From: Polytrichum commune
Taxonomy: Eukaryota > Streptophyta > Polytrichopsida > Polytrichales > Polytrichaceae
DNA length: 64,000 bases
Direction of reading: 5' to 3'
Assembly: GCA_950295325.1 (NCBI GenBank)
Contig: OX485806.1
Location: 23,560,001 to 23,624,000, forward strand
The translations under genes and the position numbers were made by a program. The notes beneath the pieces are model-generated. The model had not been told where the DNA came from. It did not search any database and saw only the letters and a list, made by a program, of their open reading frames with translations. Positions 11,501 through 21,317 of this stretch are shown here, piece by piece (position 1 is the first letter of the stretch; each line of letters starts with the position of its first letter).

Positions 11501-12389
11501 ATGTGAGAACGTGCTCGGAATTGGCATATGTCGCCACTGTTTGGCTAATTGAGGAGAGCTGGACGAAATGCACCAAAGTTTGGTTGGTTCGAAAACACCC
11601 GATCTGATTATCTTGCAATGCAGTCCAGCTGCAAATCTCGGTTAGATCACCCACTTGTTGGCCGAATGGCTCCCCCCATGTGTTCTCGAACCTTCCATTG
11701 ACGACTAAGTTCGTTGTGTTGTACATGGGTAGAGGTGGTCTGTACTTGCTCGACGACAATGCTGAGCTCGGCATGAATGTGAAATCTGTGATGTATGAGT
11801 CGTTTTGAATATCCAAGCTCGCCTCCAGGGTTAGGGTTGTGCGCATGTCAAAGAGATGGTCGCTTGTTGGCACCCATTTCAGCACTCGGAGGTACAGGCC
11901 ATCGCCGTTGCGGATCTTTGTTGTCTGCTCAAACCCCCATTGCTGGCTTGCGCTTCCGTTGCAGAAATTGAGGTTTAGAGTGTTGTTGTTGTTTCCTGGG
12001 ATCACATCCAGGCATCTTCGGCCGGACGGAGGGCTGACGTCCATCGAAAACTCCCCAGTCGTATTGTCGTACTCCCATTGCTCATTCAGCGATGACACCC
12101 CCTGGCATCGGTACGTGGTGAGCGACTCTTCAATTAGGCTTCTTGGCAGATTGATGCAATTGTCGGTAGAGTTGCAAGGGAGGACAAAATTTGTGGCACT
12201 CCAGTTTCCCACCATCAACCAACCCCATGCGTCCACTCCCCGGCCAACATCACTCATCATGAACATGAACATGAACATCATCATCATCACCATCCTCATC
12301 ATCCTCATCATCACCATCTTGGTGGCTATGGCAGATCCACCTCTTTCGAGATTTGTTACCCCCGCCTCCACCAATTTTATTGTCACCAT
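8570..12389 (-). CDS. lectin-type receptor-like kinase (ricin-B-like + DUF642-like ectodomain), 2 exons, about 772 aa
   Basis: Exon 1 is 12389-10775 and exon 2 is 9273-8570. The 1501 bp intron has donor G|GTGAGT and acceptor CACAG and restores CEANEQILVSEL. A Met-rich hydrophobic leader (about 25-46) suggests a signal peptide, so Met25 at 12317 is an alternative start. Residues 95-170 resemble a ricin-B trefoil unit (NEQWEY, RRCLDV, SQQWGF). Residues 228-378 resemble a DUF642/galactose-binding fold (LVVNGRFENTWGEP, the GWETHIIRF segment). A membrane helix lies at about 406-428. The kinase is complete: GQGGFAKVY loop, VAVK Lys502, Glu516, HRDIKSAN at 595-602, DFG at 615-617, an activation loop ending GSYGYMDPQ, and a C-lobe. 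It is expected at the plasma membrane, sensing a wall or extracellular carbohydrate by its ectodomain (inferred). An Asp-rich tract interrupts the C-lobe. The domain pair is unusual. The kinase call is firm; the ectodomain calls are moderate. Confidence 0.9.
8722..8760. repeat. coding trinucleotide microsatellite (GTC/GAC and TTG/CAA)
   Basis: Repeated GTC then GTTGTTGTTG on the plus strand encode the NNNKNDDDDDDDKNN insert in the kinase C-lobe. The repeat keeps the frame, so length changes would alter the number of Asp and Asn residues without breaking the gene. Confidence 0.8.
9383..10017. repeat. tandem duplication, unit about 350 bp, in the kinase intron
   Basis: Two copies, 9383-9731 and 9732-10017. 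Shared phrases include ATGCTCCT, TTAGCAGCAATCT, TCGATCGGTAGAAACA, GACATGACTATGTATGTAG and AAGGTAATGATGGCACTGG. The offset between matching phrases is about 350 bp. A hAT MITE then inserted at the very end of the second copy. The first copy has an extra GATGATGATGAC stretch. Confidence 0.85.
10018..10695. mobile_element. hAT-type MITE (family E), copy 1, in the kinase intron
   Basis: The element starts CTATGTTCGGGAAAAACC and ends CTTCCCGAACTCTG, so the terminal inverted repeats are C(T/A)(A/G)(T/A)GTTCGGGAA. It is flanked by a perfect 8-bp duplication GTCTGCAA (10010-10017 and 10696-10703), the hAT hallmark. It is 678 bp with no transposase ORF. Copy 2 at 14972-15633 differs at only a few positions, so both insertions are recent. 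Confidence 0.92.
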
Positions 12390-12650
12390 AATTCACAATT
12401 TCATTGCTGCAGATTTCTCAAGTGTGTACTTCCTGACCACATGACAGCCGACATCAGATGGATTCGTAGGCCGAAAACACAACCTGAATGTCTGGAAGGA
12501 ATCTTCAAAACCAAGGCAACCGCAGCGCTCCAACCCAATCAATGGCTTCTCAATATCTGCTGGTCGAGCGAGGAGATTCATTAGGCAATAATGCATCGTC
12601 ATGATCAGTTCTCCTCATCGCACATTCAAACAATTTCTATAGTGGTGTGG
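12390..12650 (-). promoter_or_regulatory. presumed 5' leader and proximal promoter of the kinase gene
   Basis: This is the region upstream of the kinase start. I see no clear TATA box. The frames open here (12393-12602 minus, 12652-13005 plus) have no recognisable domains and I do not call them. The assignment rests only on position. Confidence 0.3.
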
Positions 12651-14069
12651 GTTGCAGATTTGTTACCGGAGGTGGACTGGCCGGGAAACAAGTGAACCAA
12701 ATTCTGATTTGGGGATTGCTGGAGTTCCACGGATGTCCTTGAGCTGGGATAAAAAGAACTCTAAAACTCATCAGCAGCAGCTTATCAGCTGCGGAAGGCC
12801 AATCTGGTCACGGCCTCCGAGCTTGTTTCATGAATTGAGAAGATCCCAAATGCGATGCCAAAATCCTAATACCGAAATCCACCCCGAGTGGTCTCAAGAG
12901 ATGATAATGATGATGATCACGATGATGATGGGTTGGGTTTGTAGGTTAAGCCTGTCAGAAAAAAAATTACAATCACCAAACAGATCAAGAGGATTTTCAA
13001 TATGAAAACTGTTGATGGATCCACCTCCGATGAAGTTCAGATTATCTCCAGCCTCTTCAATCTACCCTCCATATTATGACACTTGAATATGCAACCCATT
13101 TCCCGTCACCCAAATTTTCTACTGTTGATTTACATCTGGCCTACAACCACAACATTTGTAATACAACGATTTCAGGTCTGATTTGTAGTAGAGGTATGTA
13201 ATGTGCATACATGGTGGGATCGACATATATGTCAACGCTCATATGCGATTAGTAATTTGGAACATGCAAGGCGACTTGGAGAACTTACAAGGTTGGAAGA
13301 ACATGAGGGAACGTTGTGAAACACATTTCTTCAATACAAGTGTTCTTTCATACATGCGTAGCTTCATTATGCATACATAATGATGTTTTGCATTGAAACA
13401 TGCCAATTTCCTGAAAAACCTTGATATCACTAACATTTGAGACCAAAATGTCATATAACCGAGGACATGACATTCAGATAATATGACACTTTCTTGCGCG
13501 AGCAAACGTGTCTTGATAAAGAGAGAGAACAACACTTTGTTTTCTTTTGCAAAAAGTTGGATATCCAATGGACCTCACTCCCTCAGTCCGATTCTCCCAA
13601 CTGTCCCAATTCGGATCATGAATTCCCAACTAAGTTATAAACTACATTGAATATGGTATTCGATGTCGCTTACTATTTGAATTTACACAGTGCTATATCA
13701 TTTTCCTACCATTGATGTAAGTTACACCAAGTAAAGTTGTTGATGTTCTATAGCGTCCGGACCACCAATTTAACCTTTTTTGGGGGTAAAATATGAGACG
13801 TACAGTAAATGGATACAGTATTGTGTGATTTTAAACCACAAGTGATACGAAGTATCATTGTCGGCGAGGACGTGCAATTTGAGGCGGATGACCATGGTCA
13901 TGGTCATAGTCGTAGTTGTATGTCAACCAAACGACTGTTAAGCTCACTGTGGCTTGGCACAGGTCAACTATATATCTGCTGCAAAATCTCAAGTCTTTCC
14001 TTCTCTACATACCTAACATACCCGGAATATTCCATAAGGAAGATGGGTCTTAAATGGTTAATTTTTTCC
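12651..14069. other. intergenic region without a supported gene
   Basis: It contains scattered short ORFs with no features. A GATGATGATG-type microsatellite lies near 12902-12930. No terminal inverted repeats were resolved. Confidence 0.4.
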
Positions 14070-14210
14070 AACTACACTAATTATCTTGATTAGTGCGGTG
14101 TTACTAATCGGAGATACGCGGTGCAATCACGTCTTGCTCAGGGTTTCAATTTTGACTAACAAAACTTCAATAGGTTGTTGGATGTTATAGAACACAAACG
14201 AGTTTGGTAG
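14070..14210. repeat. dispersed repeat, copy 2
   Basis: Related to 3130-3260 over about 120 bp, in the same orientation (TTACTAATCGGAGATACGC, GCAATCACGTCTT, AACTTCAATAGGTTGTTGGA). Its borders are unknown. Confidence 0.45.
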
Positions 14211-14479
14211 TAGAATATTACGTTCTTGTCAAATAGTTATAGCATTCGGTTGAGCAAAGGAGCCCAATTAAGCAAATCTACCTTACGATCGACAAACCAC
14301 TCATTTCCTCCCAATTTCTACTTAAAACAGGTCAACACTTTAGCTAGTCCATATTCATCATGGCCCCATAATCTTTATTCAGTCATGTGGGTCGGTTCCG
14401 TGACCCTAGAATATGTGGGGCCTCGAACAAAGTAAGAATATCCATTTACTATTCATACATTCAAGGTGACATTTGAGAA

Positions 14480-14640
14480 TTTGGGTGGAGTTATAATCCC
14501 GGCACTATTCACAAGACACACTATTCATCCCAGTATTATTCATTGAAAATATTATTTATAGCAACACTAACATTGAAAATACCAACACGATTCACAACAT
14601 TATTACTGTTCATACCAACACCAAACTCTTCCTATTTCCT
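14480..14640. repeat. imperfect ATTCA/ACAC-rich simple sequence
   Basis: The words ATTCACA, ATTCATC, CAACAC and TTGAAAATA recur irregularly, giving a degenerate low-complexity block. No coding or transposon signal. Confidence 0.4.
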
Positions 14641-14971
14641 ACGTTTCTTCCCATGAAGGTAAGCCCACATCAGATGCTAAATATAGAATGGAACATAACC
14701 TTGCAGTTGAATAATGTTATGCCCCACAAATGCAAGGATTTGAGGATTAAAGTTGGGAAGAAGTAGTAGGTGAGTTGACATTCATCAAAACGAATAACTT
14801 ATACCATCACCAACTTCGATGTGAAAAAAAGGTTACTAATCAACTAAAACTTGGAGCGTGAAGTACAAGAATACTGCAGCCAGGAATCCAGTCTCCCTTT
14901 TCATTTATACAATAGTTATGATCCAGGAGGTGGGATCAAACTAAATTGGGTACATGCATGCATATTAAGGT

Positions 14972-15633
14972 CTATGTTCGGGGAAAACCGACGGCTAGTT
15001 CATTATCAGCCAATGGATTTCCCCTCATGGCCGGTCCAAATTTCCAACCATCGGATGGCAATCCGACTGTAATTTCAATCCTCCGGCAATTAGCCGATGG
15101 ATCAGAAAATGTCCCGGAAATGTAGCCGATTCTTCTTGCGAGTTACTGGATTTCAGCCGGAAGCATCCAAAGCGCTATTTGTTTGGGGCATCTGATGATG
15201 CACTTGAGGAAGTACCCTAAACCTTAAACTTTTTGAATTATGCAACCTTTCCATGACCAAATCCAATTGCTTCTATGAAGAATTGGGGGACCCTTGGCCT
15301 TCAGGCGGTGAAGGCATTGCTAGGTTCAATTCCTGCCAAGGATATTAACTCTTCAAATTTAAAGTTTTGAACATGCCTTTTTTTTTTCACTTATTCAAGA
15401 TTTTGTACTAAGAAATGATTTCTAATAACTTTTCATACATTTTTTAAACAATTAGTGCCGATATGAATTCCATTTAATCGGATATTGGCCAATGAAAATA
15501 TGAAAATATAGGCAATTGGCCGATTGATTTTACAAAAGACCGGCTGTTGCCGATGTAAATTGGAAAAAATCCGACCCTTCGTAGCAACTACCGGCAATTA
15601 GCCACTAAGGCTTCAAAAACTTCCCGAACTCTG
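14972..15633. mobile_element. hAT-type MITE (family E), copy 2
   Basis: Starts CTATGTTCGGGGAAAACC and ends CTTCCCGAACTCTG, with a perfect 8-bp duplication ATTAAGGT at 14964-14971 and 15634-15641. It is 662 bp. It is nearly identical to copy 1 in the kinase intron, apart from small indels; copy 1 has an extra phrase near 10125-10142. Confidence 0.92.
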
Positions 15634-15641
15634 ATTAAGGT

Positions 15642-16794
15642 ATGTGGAGGATTTTTGTTTATTTATTTATTTTATTGGGTCTACTTCTACTATGTACATC
15701 CACACTACGGTTTAGTTGTGTAGCCATTAGCAAATCTACATTAGAGCATCAGCAAAATCGGGTTGAAAATCGGTCTTCCCACGATTTAGTTATGATTAGC
15801 GGAAGTGCATGTTTGTGGTTGGATCCTTAGTTGAATAGTATATAGGTGGCCCTCTCAGTAGTGTTTGCTATTGAGTATGAAGTAGTCAATAAAATTAAAG
15901 ACGTAGTCCAATCTCTTTTGAACATGTGTCATTATGGTGTTTGTTCTTTGGTCCTCACTCAACCACACGCTAATCAAATATAGGAGTCCAATTAAGAAAG
16001 TAACTAAATAACATCTTGCACGTCTTATATGGCTCCGAAACAACGTTTTTTCTTGGGGGTACTTCATGATGTCAATTTGCACCAAAAATTGTATTTTTTG
16101 AAAAATCCTCTTATAACATGTGATCTAACTCCACTTTTAAGGAAAATATTGCATCGTATTGTCAACTTGTTACATTTGGATCAAACAAACAAAAAGCCAA
16201 ATGGCAATCTTCATTATGCATTGTGCAACCAACATGCAAATACTCATAAAACCCCAAAAAATCCGTCTTTGAAACAATAATCATTCCTGTGAAAACCAAT
16301 CAAGCCAAACTAAACACAACACTACTAACATATGAGTCCTACGCAATCAACCCGAGTTGGTAAAAGAACAATACAAATTGACCACTGTCCTAGGTTTACA
16401 AATTTTCCAATTACAGAGGACAAGTTTCTAGTGATGTAGGTTGATTGCCCAAGACTCTAATGCTTGTGATGCAAGTGACGTAAACTGAATTCATAATTTC
16501 CCATTTGTGCACAACAACTGTTTGCTGCATGCATGACTCCTTGCAATTGCGATTTTTTTGGCCCATATGACGCATTATAAGAACCCTAAATCCTATCAAG
16601 TCAGCCCATAATATTTGATTCCTTTTTATTGTGTGGCTGATGTGAAAATTAAGTTAGTGGCCCTAGTGGTTGCAGCTGAAATTCTATGTTGAACTTCTTC
16701 AGCGATTCCTGATACGTATCTTTCCTTGTATGCCAAGATACTGCAATTTCAGAGAAAGCGAAGATGCAACTTCCCTCAACAGACAAGTATTCTA
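15642..16794. other. intergenic region without a supported gene
   Basis: AT-rich sequence. The ORFs present (15642-15830, 15855-16085 minus, 16029-16280, 16411-16599 minus) are short and show no family features. Confidence 0.4.
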
Positions 16795-17465
16795 GAGTCG
16801 TTTATTAATTCCCAATCACGACTCCATCGCCAATTTATAGGGTACTTCGATTTCGATCATATTGGAACCAGTAGTACCATGACACATGTGCCTGGTTTTG
16901 AGTGCTAAGTGAGGAGGAATGAGCGGTTATGGTAGACTCTAGGCATCCGTGTTATGTTTGGGTCAACTTTTGGCTTCAAAAAATCATAGAAATTTCGAAT
17001 TAAAGTACAAAACTACCACATAATTTACAATCCTTTTGATATATGTTTTCCTACATGGAATTGTTTTGCACCACCTTGTACGTCTCCAGAGCTGATGTAG
17101 AATCTCTTAAGTGATTGGTTATGGGCTCTAAATTATGATTGATCAAAAAATTTCCGACTAAATGTGGATAGAACTTAGTGAAGTTAGAGTAGAGGCCGGC
17201 CCATAAGCGATCACTTAAGAGGTTATGCGCCATATTTGGAGAAGTACAAGGCGGTGGATGTTTTTCTTGTGTAGGGAGATAGAAATTAGGAAGACTACAA
17301 ACTTTTCAACAATTTCATTCCTCAAATTGAAATTACCGTAAGTTTTTGAAACCAAAAGTTAACCCGAACATATTACCAATGTCTAGAGTCTATCATAACC
17401 GCTCATTTTAAATGCTTATTCCTCACTTTCCAACTTATCAAAATTCAGTCCTAGCTTGATTGGAT
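16795..17465. mobile_element. long foldback: head-to-head inverted copies of family K
   Basis: The left arm (about 16795-17131), read as reverse complement, matches the right arm (about 17196-17465). Shared phrases: CCCATAA-C-ATCACTTAAGAG, TGGAGA-GTACAAGG-GGTG, TTTTTGAA-CCAAAAGTT, TCTAGAGTCTA-CATAACCG and CTCATT. Arms are about 270-330 bp around a spacer of about 65 bp. Single copies of the same unit are at 30786-31165 and 62955-63462. It may be a long-TIR MITE or an inverted duplication. If transcribed, it would give a long hairpin RNA. Confidence 0.75.
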
Positions 17466-17764
17466 TGGATGGGAAAACCTTGGAAAAATGTGGTCAAGTT
17501 GACCCCGCTGGTATTATGTCATGGAGTGCAATTGCATGAGCAGTTTGGGGCTCATGCTATTTCCAGTCTCCGCGTAAGAGGTTGGCATGGTTCATGGATC
17601 TCTACTCTTCATGAAACATGAGCCCAACGTGTCAAATCATGTGGACCAACATACACATTTGCTATTTTAGGAAAGAAGGAAAGAAAGAAAATTTTGCTAG
17701 TGAGCTAATCATGATAGAAAGTGGACGACCTGGAAACATTTGAGTTGAGTTGACCCCATTGGCA

Positions 17765-18230
17765 ATATACACCCTAAACTCTGTAATTTCAACCTCCATA
17801 ATGTCACACACTCCTTAATATCCCAAAACCCTAGGGAATGGACGTTTGTAGTTCAAATCTCACTCCTTATTGTCACATTTCTCTCCCTTCTATCACAAAA
17901 ATTTTCATTAATGCAAACCACCCAAGAAGTCAATCCACACCCTCGCATTACGCCATGTGTCAAATGTGGAGTGTCTTCTTCTTCTTCTTGAATGTTGGTG
18001 CATGCCTCTGTCACATCGCCCGGGAAGGCCGAGTGGAGTGGACCACACTAGCGTAGGTGCCAAGAGAATGAATTCAAATTGTCCTCACATCTCCTTTGTG
18101 TTATTCCATAATGTCACACCCTACACTAATTATATAGTATCACGCATCCATGTTAACACTATAGAACTCTATAATATCACATGCACTTTGGTTGCCACAA
18201 GTGTGATACTATGGAGTTTAGATTGTATTT
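17765..18230. mobile_element. MITE family J, copy 1
   Basis: About 465 bp. It is homologous throughout to 61717-62157 (shared AATGTCACACA, CACCCTCGCATT, CTTCTTCTTCTTCTTGAATG, GTGGAGTGGACCACACTAGC and TAGTATCACGCATCCATG). The ends are inverted: a CCTAAACTC...ATAATGTCACAC-like start and a GTGTGATACTATGGAGTTTA end. A target duplication was not resolved. The small ORFs inside are not convincing proteins. Confidence 0.75.
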
Positions 18231-19620
18231 AACATAAGTTTTGCAGTTTGCAACTCTATTATGCAACCACCAAATTTATCTACATACTTGATCACCGAAC
18301 ATTGCTCGAGAGACACAGGGCTCGATCTTCTTGAATCTTCATATGTCTTAAACCTTTTTGGATGTGAGCACACCATTGAGACACGATTAGAGGGACGAAA
18401 GGAATTCTAAGGCCAAGCTAACTGACTATGGATTACTGCTCAACTTTTTTTTTTTGCTTGGTCGCTCTTTCTTCCACATGTTTGGGCAAAAGTGTGGTTC
18501 GAGCATTCGAATCATAAAGTGGTAGGCATTAGTGTTAGATTCATGCAACGTATTCATCAAAAAAACTCAATACATGGAAATCTCTTGACACACCCAAGCA
18601 GCTTTGTGACGGTTGAAAATGTTTGTGTCTATGGCCCAAGAAATATGATTTTACACCATTGTTGGACCGGTATCACCCTTGATGAATATGCTACTCGGAT
18701 ATATCTACTAAAGATTTTACAAGTTTTTTTGTACTAGTAGGCTATTTGAAAGTTTTGTGATCGATTTTTGATACTAGTCGGGTCTATATACCATCCAAGA
18801 AGCTTCATAGTCATGTGCAAGTATCCTAATATAAATGTGGTATTGACTAGGGTATAATAACAAAAGTTCCATCTTATGTTACCACCAAGTATCGATTTCT
18901 GATTGGTTTTACAATTGTGATGTCAGTTGAGTCAGTTCTTCGAAATCCCATTACTACTGAGATCGTGTGTTGATTTGCCTACATATATATCGGCCCAGCA
19001 TTGAATTTTGCAAGTGGTGATCCTTCCTTACACCTGCTAAGCTTAGCTAGAAATCACAACCTGGCAAGCAGTGAAGAAATGTTGGCACAATAAGGATGAT
19101 ACACATGTCAATTGCCTTCCTTATTTATAATTGAAGTATTTTGGGTTAAATAGTCAACATACAACATTCTCCTTTATCAATATACATCTTCCCTCCGCCC
19201 CATACTTTGTCAATGATCCAGGAATCTAATGAAGAAATTTGAAGTTTGACATCTGTTCTTGAGCAAAGTCATGACTCGATCGCCACACTCCCACTGTACA
19301 ACAACATTCTAGGAAGGTGTGTAGCCCAGAATAGAAAACAACTTGTGGGATTTAGTGTCCCTTACTATTTGGACCATTGCAGTACTATAAGGAGTTTTAA
19401 TTTCATTTATTTTTTTAACTTTTTAGAAAACATGAGCAACTTTAATCAATAAAAAGTTACATACCAAGCAAAAGTTACAGCACAATCTGGTAGGTGATAA
19501 AAACAGTTTTGGCACTTGCATGTTGAAATGTTAATTTTTAAGTGACACAGAGAATTTTATAAATGATAAATTTTTAAGTGACGTGTGATATTTCACTCAA
19601 ATTTTGCATTAATTGGGTGT
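18231..19620. other. intergenic region without a supported gene
   Basis: AT-rich sequence with a poly-T run near 18446. No recognisable genes. The ORFs at 18492-18737 and 19246-19452 have no family features. Confidence 0.4.
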
Positions 19621-20384
19621 ATTTCACCATTTATGGTATTTTGTGTCATATGCGTAATAGTGTTAGTTACCCTATTTTGAGGCATATGTTAGGTTATATT
19701 GATGATTAACAACTTCATCATAAGTGTCACCACATGGCCCTTAGGCGTTCAAGTGCGCTTGCTAGTATCTTGGCACGAGAATGTTGAATAATGTTATGAG
19801 GTGTATGCCTATGATACACAATGGTCTACAAGTTGACTAAAGTGTCCACAAATGACATTTGGCATTAGTATGCCCAATAATATCTTTCCTTGCATATTAA
19901 AATACAAAACTGTCATCTCGAGTATCCCAATTTGCTACTCTAAATGTCAGACCATAAACAAATCTTCACTTTGAAAAGATGTTTATGTTGACAAATAGTA
20001 TGATATTGGCAATTAGTGGACGTGCCACTTTGAGACCTCTAGGTATCTAGTTTAGGCCCTTTGCAAATAGCCTACATGACACTAAAGACCATAAACGGTG
20101 TAGCACAAGCAGGAAATGTACTCACATCAAACATACATTCCACAACTTTCACGTATGCGACACAATGTCAACATCAATACATCATAATTCACCAAATCAA
20201 CTTCTTATTAGCATTACACCATACTCATGCCAAGGTAATCATAAGCACACTTGAATATGAAGTGTCATGAGGTGACACTAATGACAAAGTGGTTGATCAT
20301 AAGTGTATCATAGGATAGGCCTCAAAATAGGATAAATGATGTTGTTCTGCATGTAACACTAAATACCATAAACGGTGTAGACCA
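19621..20384. mobile_element. family A DNA element plus inverted terminal fragment
   Basis: 19621-20103 aligns with both ends of the family A element at 46164-48869: TTACCCTATTTTGAGG, ACAATGGTCTACAAGTTGACTAAA, GAGACCTCTAG, then GACACTAAAGACCATAAACG and GTGTAG. A second family A start lies in reverse orientation at about 20270-20384, ending ACACTAAATACCATAAACGG. This copy lacks the large insertions seen at 46-49 kb, so it serves as the empty version. Confidence 0.75.
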
Positions 20385-20719
20385 GTTCGTAAGGGACTCA
20401 TTTATGTCAAAACGATTGTAACTTATCCTTTGCGAGCTGGTCTAAATGATACAATTTTACTTTGGTTAGTTTGAACACTACTTTTTGAAACACAAAACCC
20501 CTAAACAGTGCTTGTAGTTGACCCCAATCATCGTCCCTCCTATTTGGTGCAATCTTTGGAGCGGAGACAAACAAGTTATGGATTCTAGTGAAAAGATTGA
20601 CATTCGCCTAAGACTGATTGCCTCCTACGAATCCTCTCCCATGCTTGGCATTGAAGCTTTCTCCTGATGCTACATTCTAACTACAAACAGAAATAAAACC
20701 GAAGAGAGTAAACTACAAC

Positions 20720-21275
20720 CATCGAAAACACTCCCATGCATCGTAGTTGGGCAAATAAGAGTGGATGTGGTCGTTTTTGGCATCAGCGCACTATTTTCCC
20801 TCCTTATCCCTCAAGGACAGAGCCAAAGAAAGCAAACTACAACCACCAATCCAGAATGGTGGTTGTGTGTACACTCACCTTGAGTAGATGATCTATAGTG
20901 CAAAATGCGAGACTTTAGCCTCAGGTTGACGATGTGCTCTTTTCTTTAGCATCAAATGCCAGAAGAAAACGCAATCCTGTTGATGACTTCATCAAGGCAC
21001 TTATAGGCAAGTAAGAGCAGTTGTGGCGGTTGTCATCAATGCACTTTTTCCCTCCTCATCCCTCAAAAACAGAGCCAAAGAAAGCAAACCAAACTACAAC
21101 CACCCAACCCAATTGGTGCTTTTGTGTGTACTTGAACGCACCTTGAGTAGAATCTGATCCCTAGTGCAAAATGTGAGACTTTAGCCTCAGGTTGATATTG
21201 CATCAAATTTTATTTTGCATCAAATGCCAGAAGAAGCAGAAAACGTAGTCCTGTTCATGACCACTTCGTCAAGAT
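20720..21275. repeat. tandem duplication downstream of the repeat-protein gene
   Basis: Units 20720-21003 and 21004-21275 share TTCCCTCCT-ATCCCTCAA, ACAGAGCCAAAGAAAGCAAAC, CACCTTGAGTAGA, GAGACTTTAGCCTCAGGTTGA and CATCAAATGCCAGAAGAA. The block ends 40 bp before the stop codon of the minus-strand gene, so it may form its 3' UTR or terminator region. Confidence 0.8.
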
Positions 21276-21317
21276 ACCTACTCATGGATCCATGAATGGA
21301 AGGTAGGTAATTTAAGG

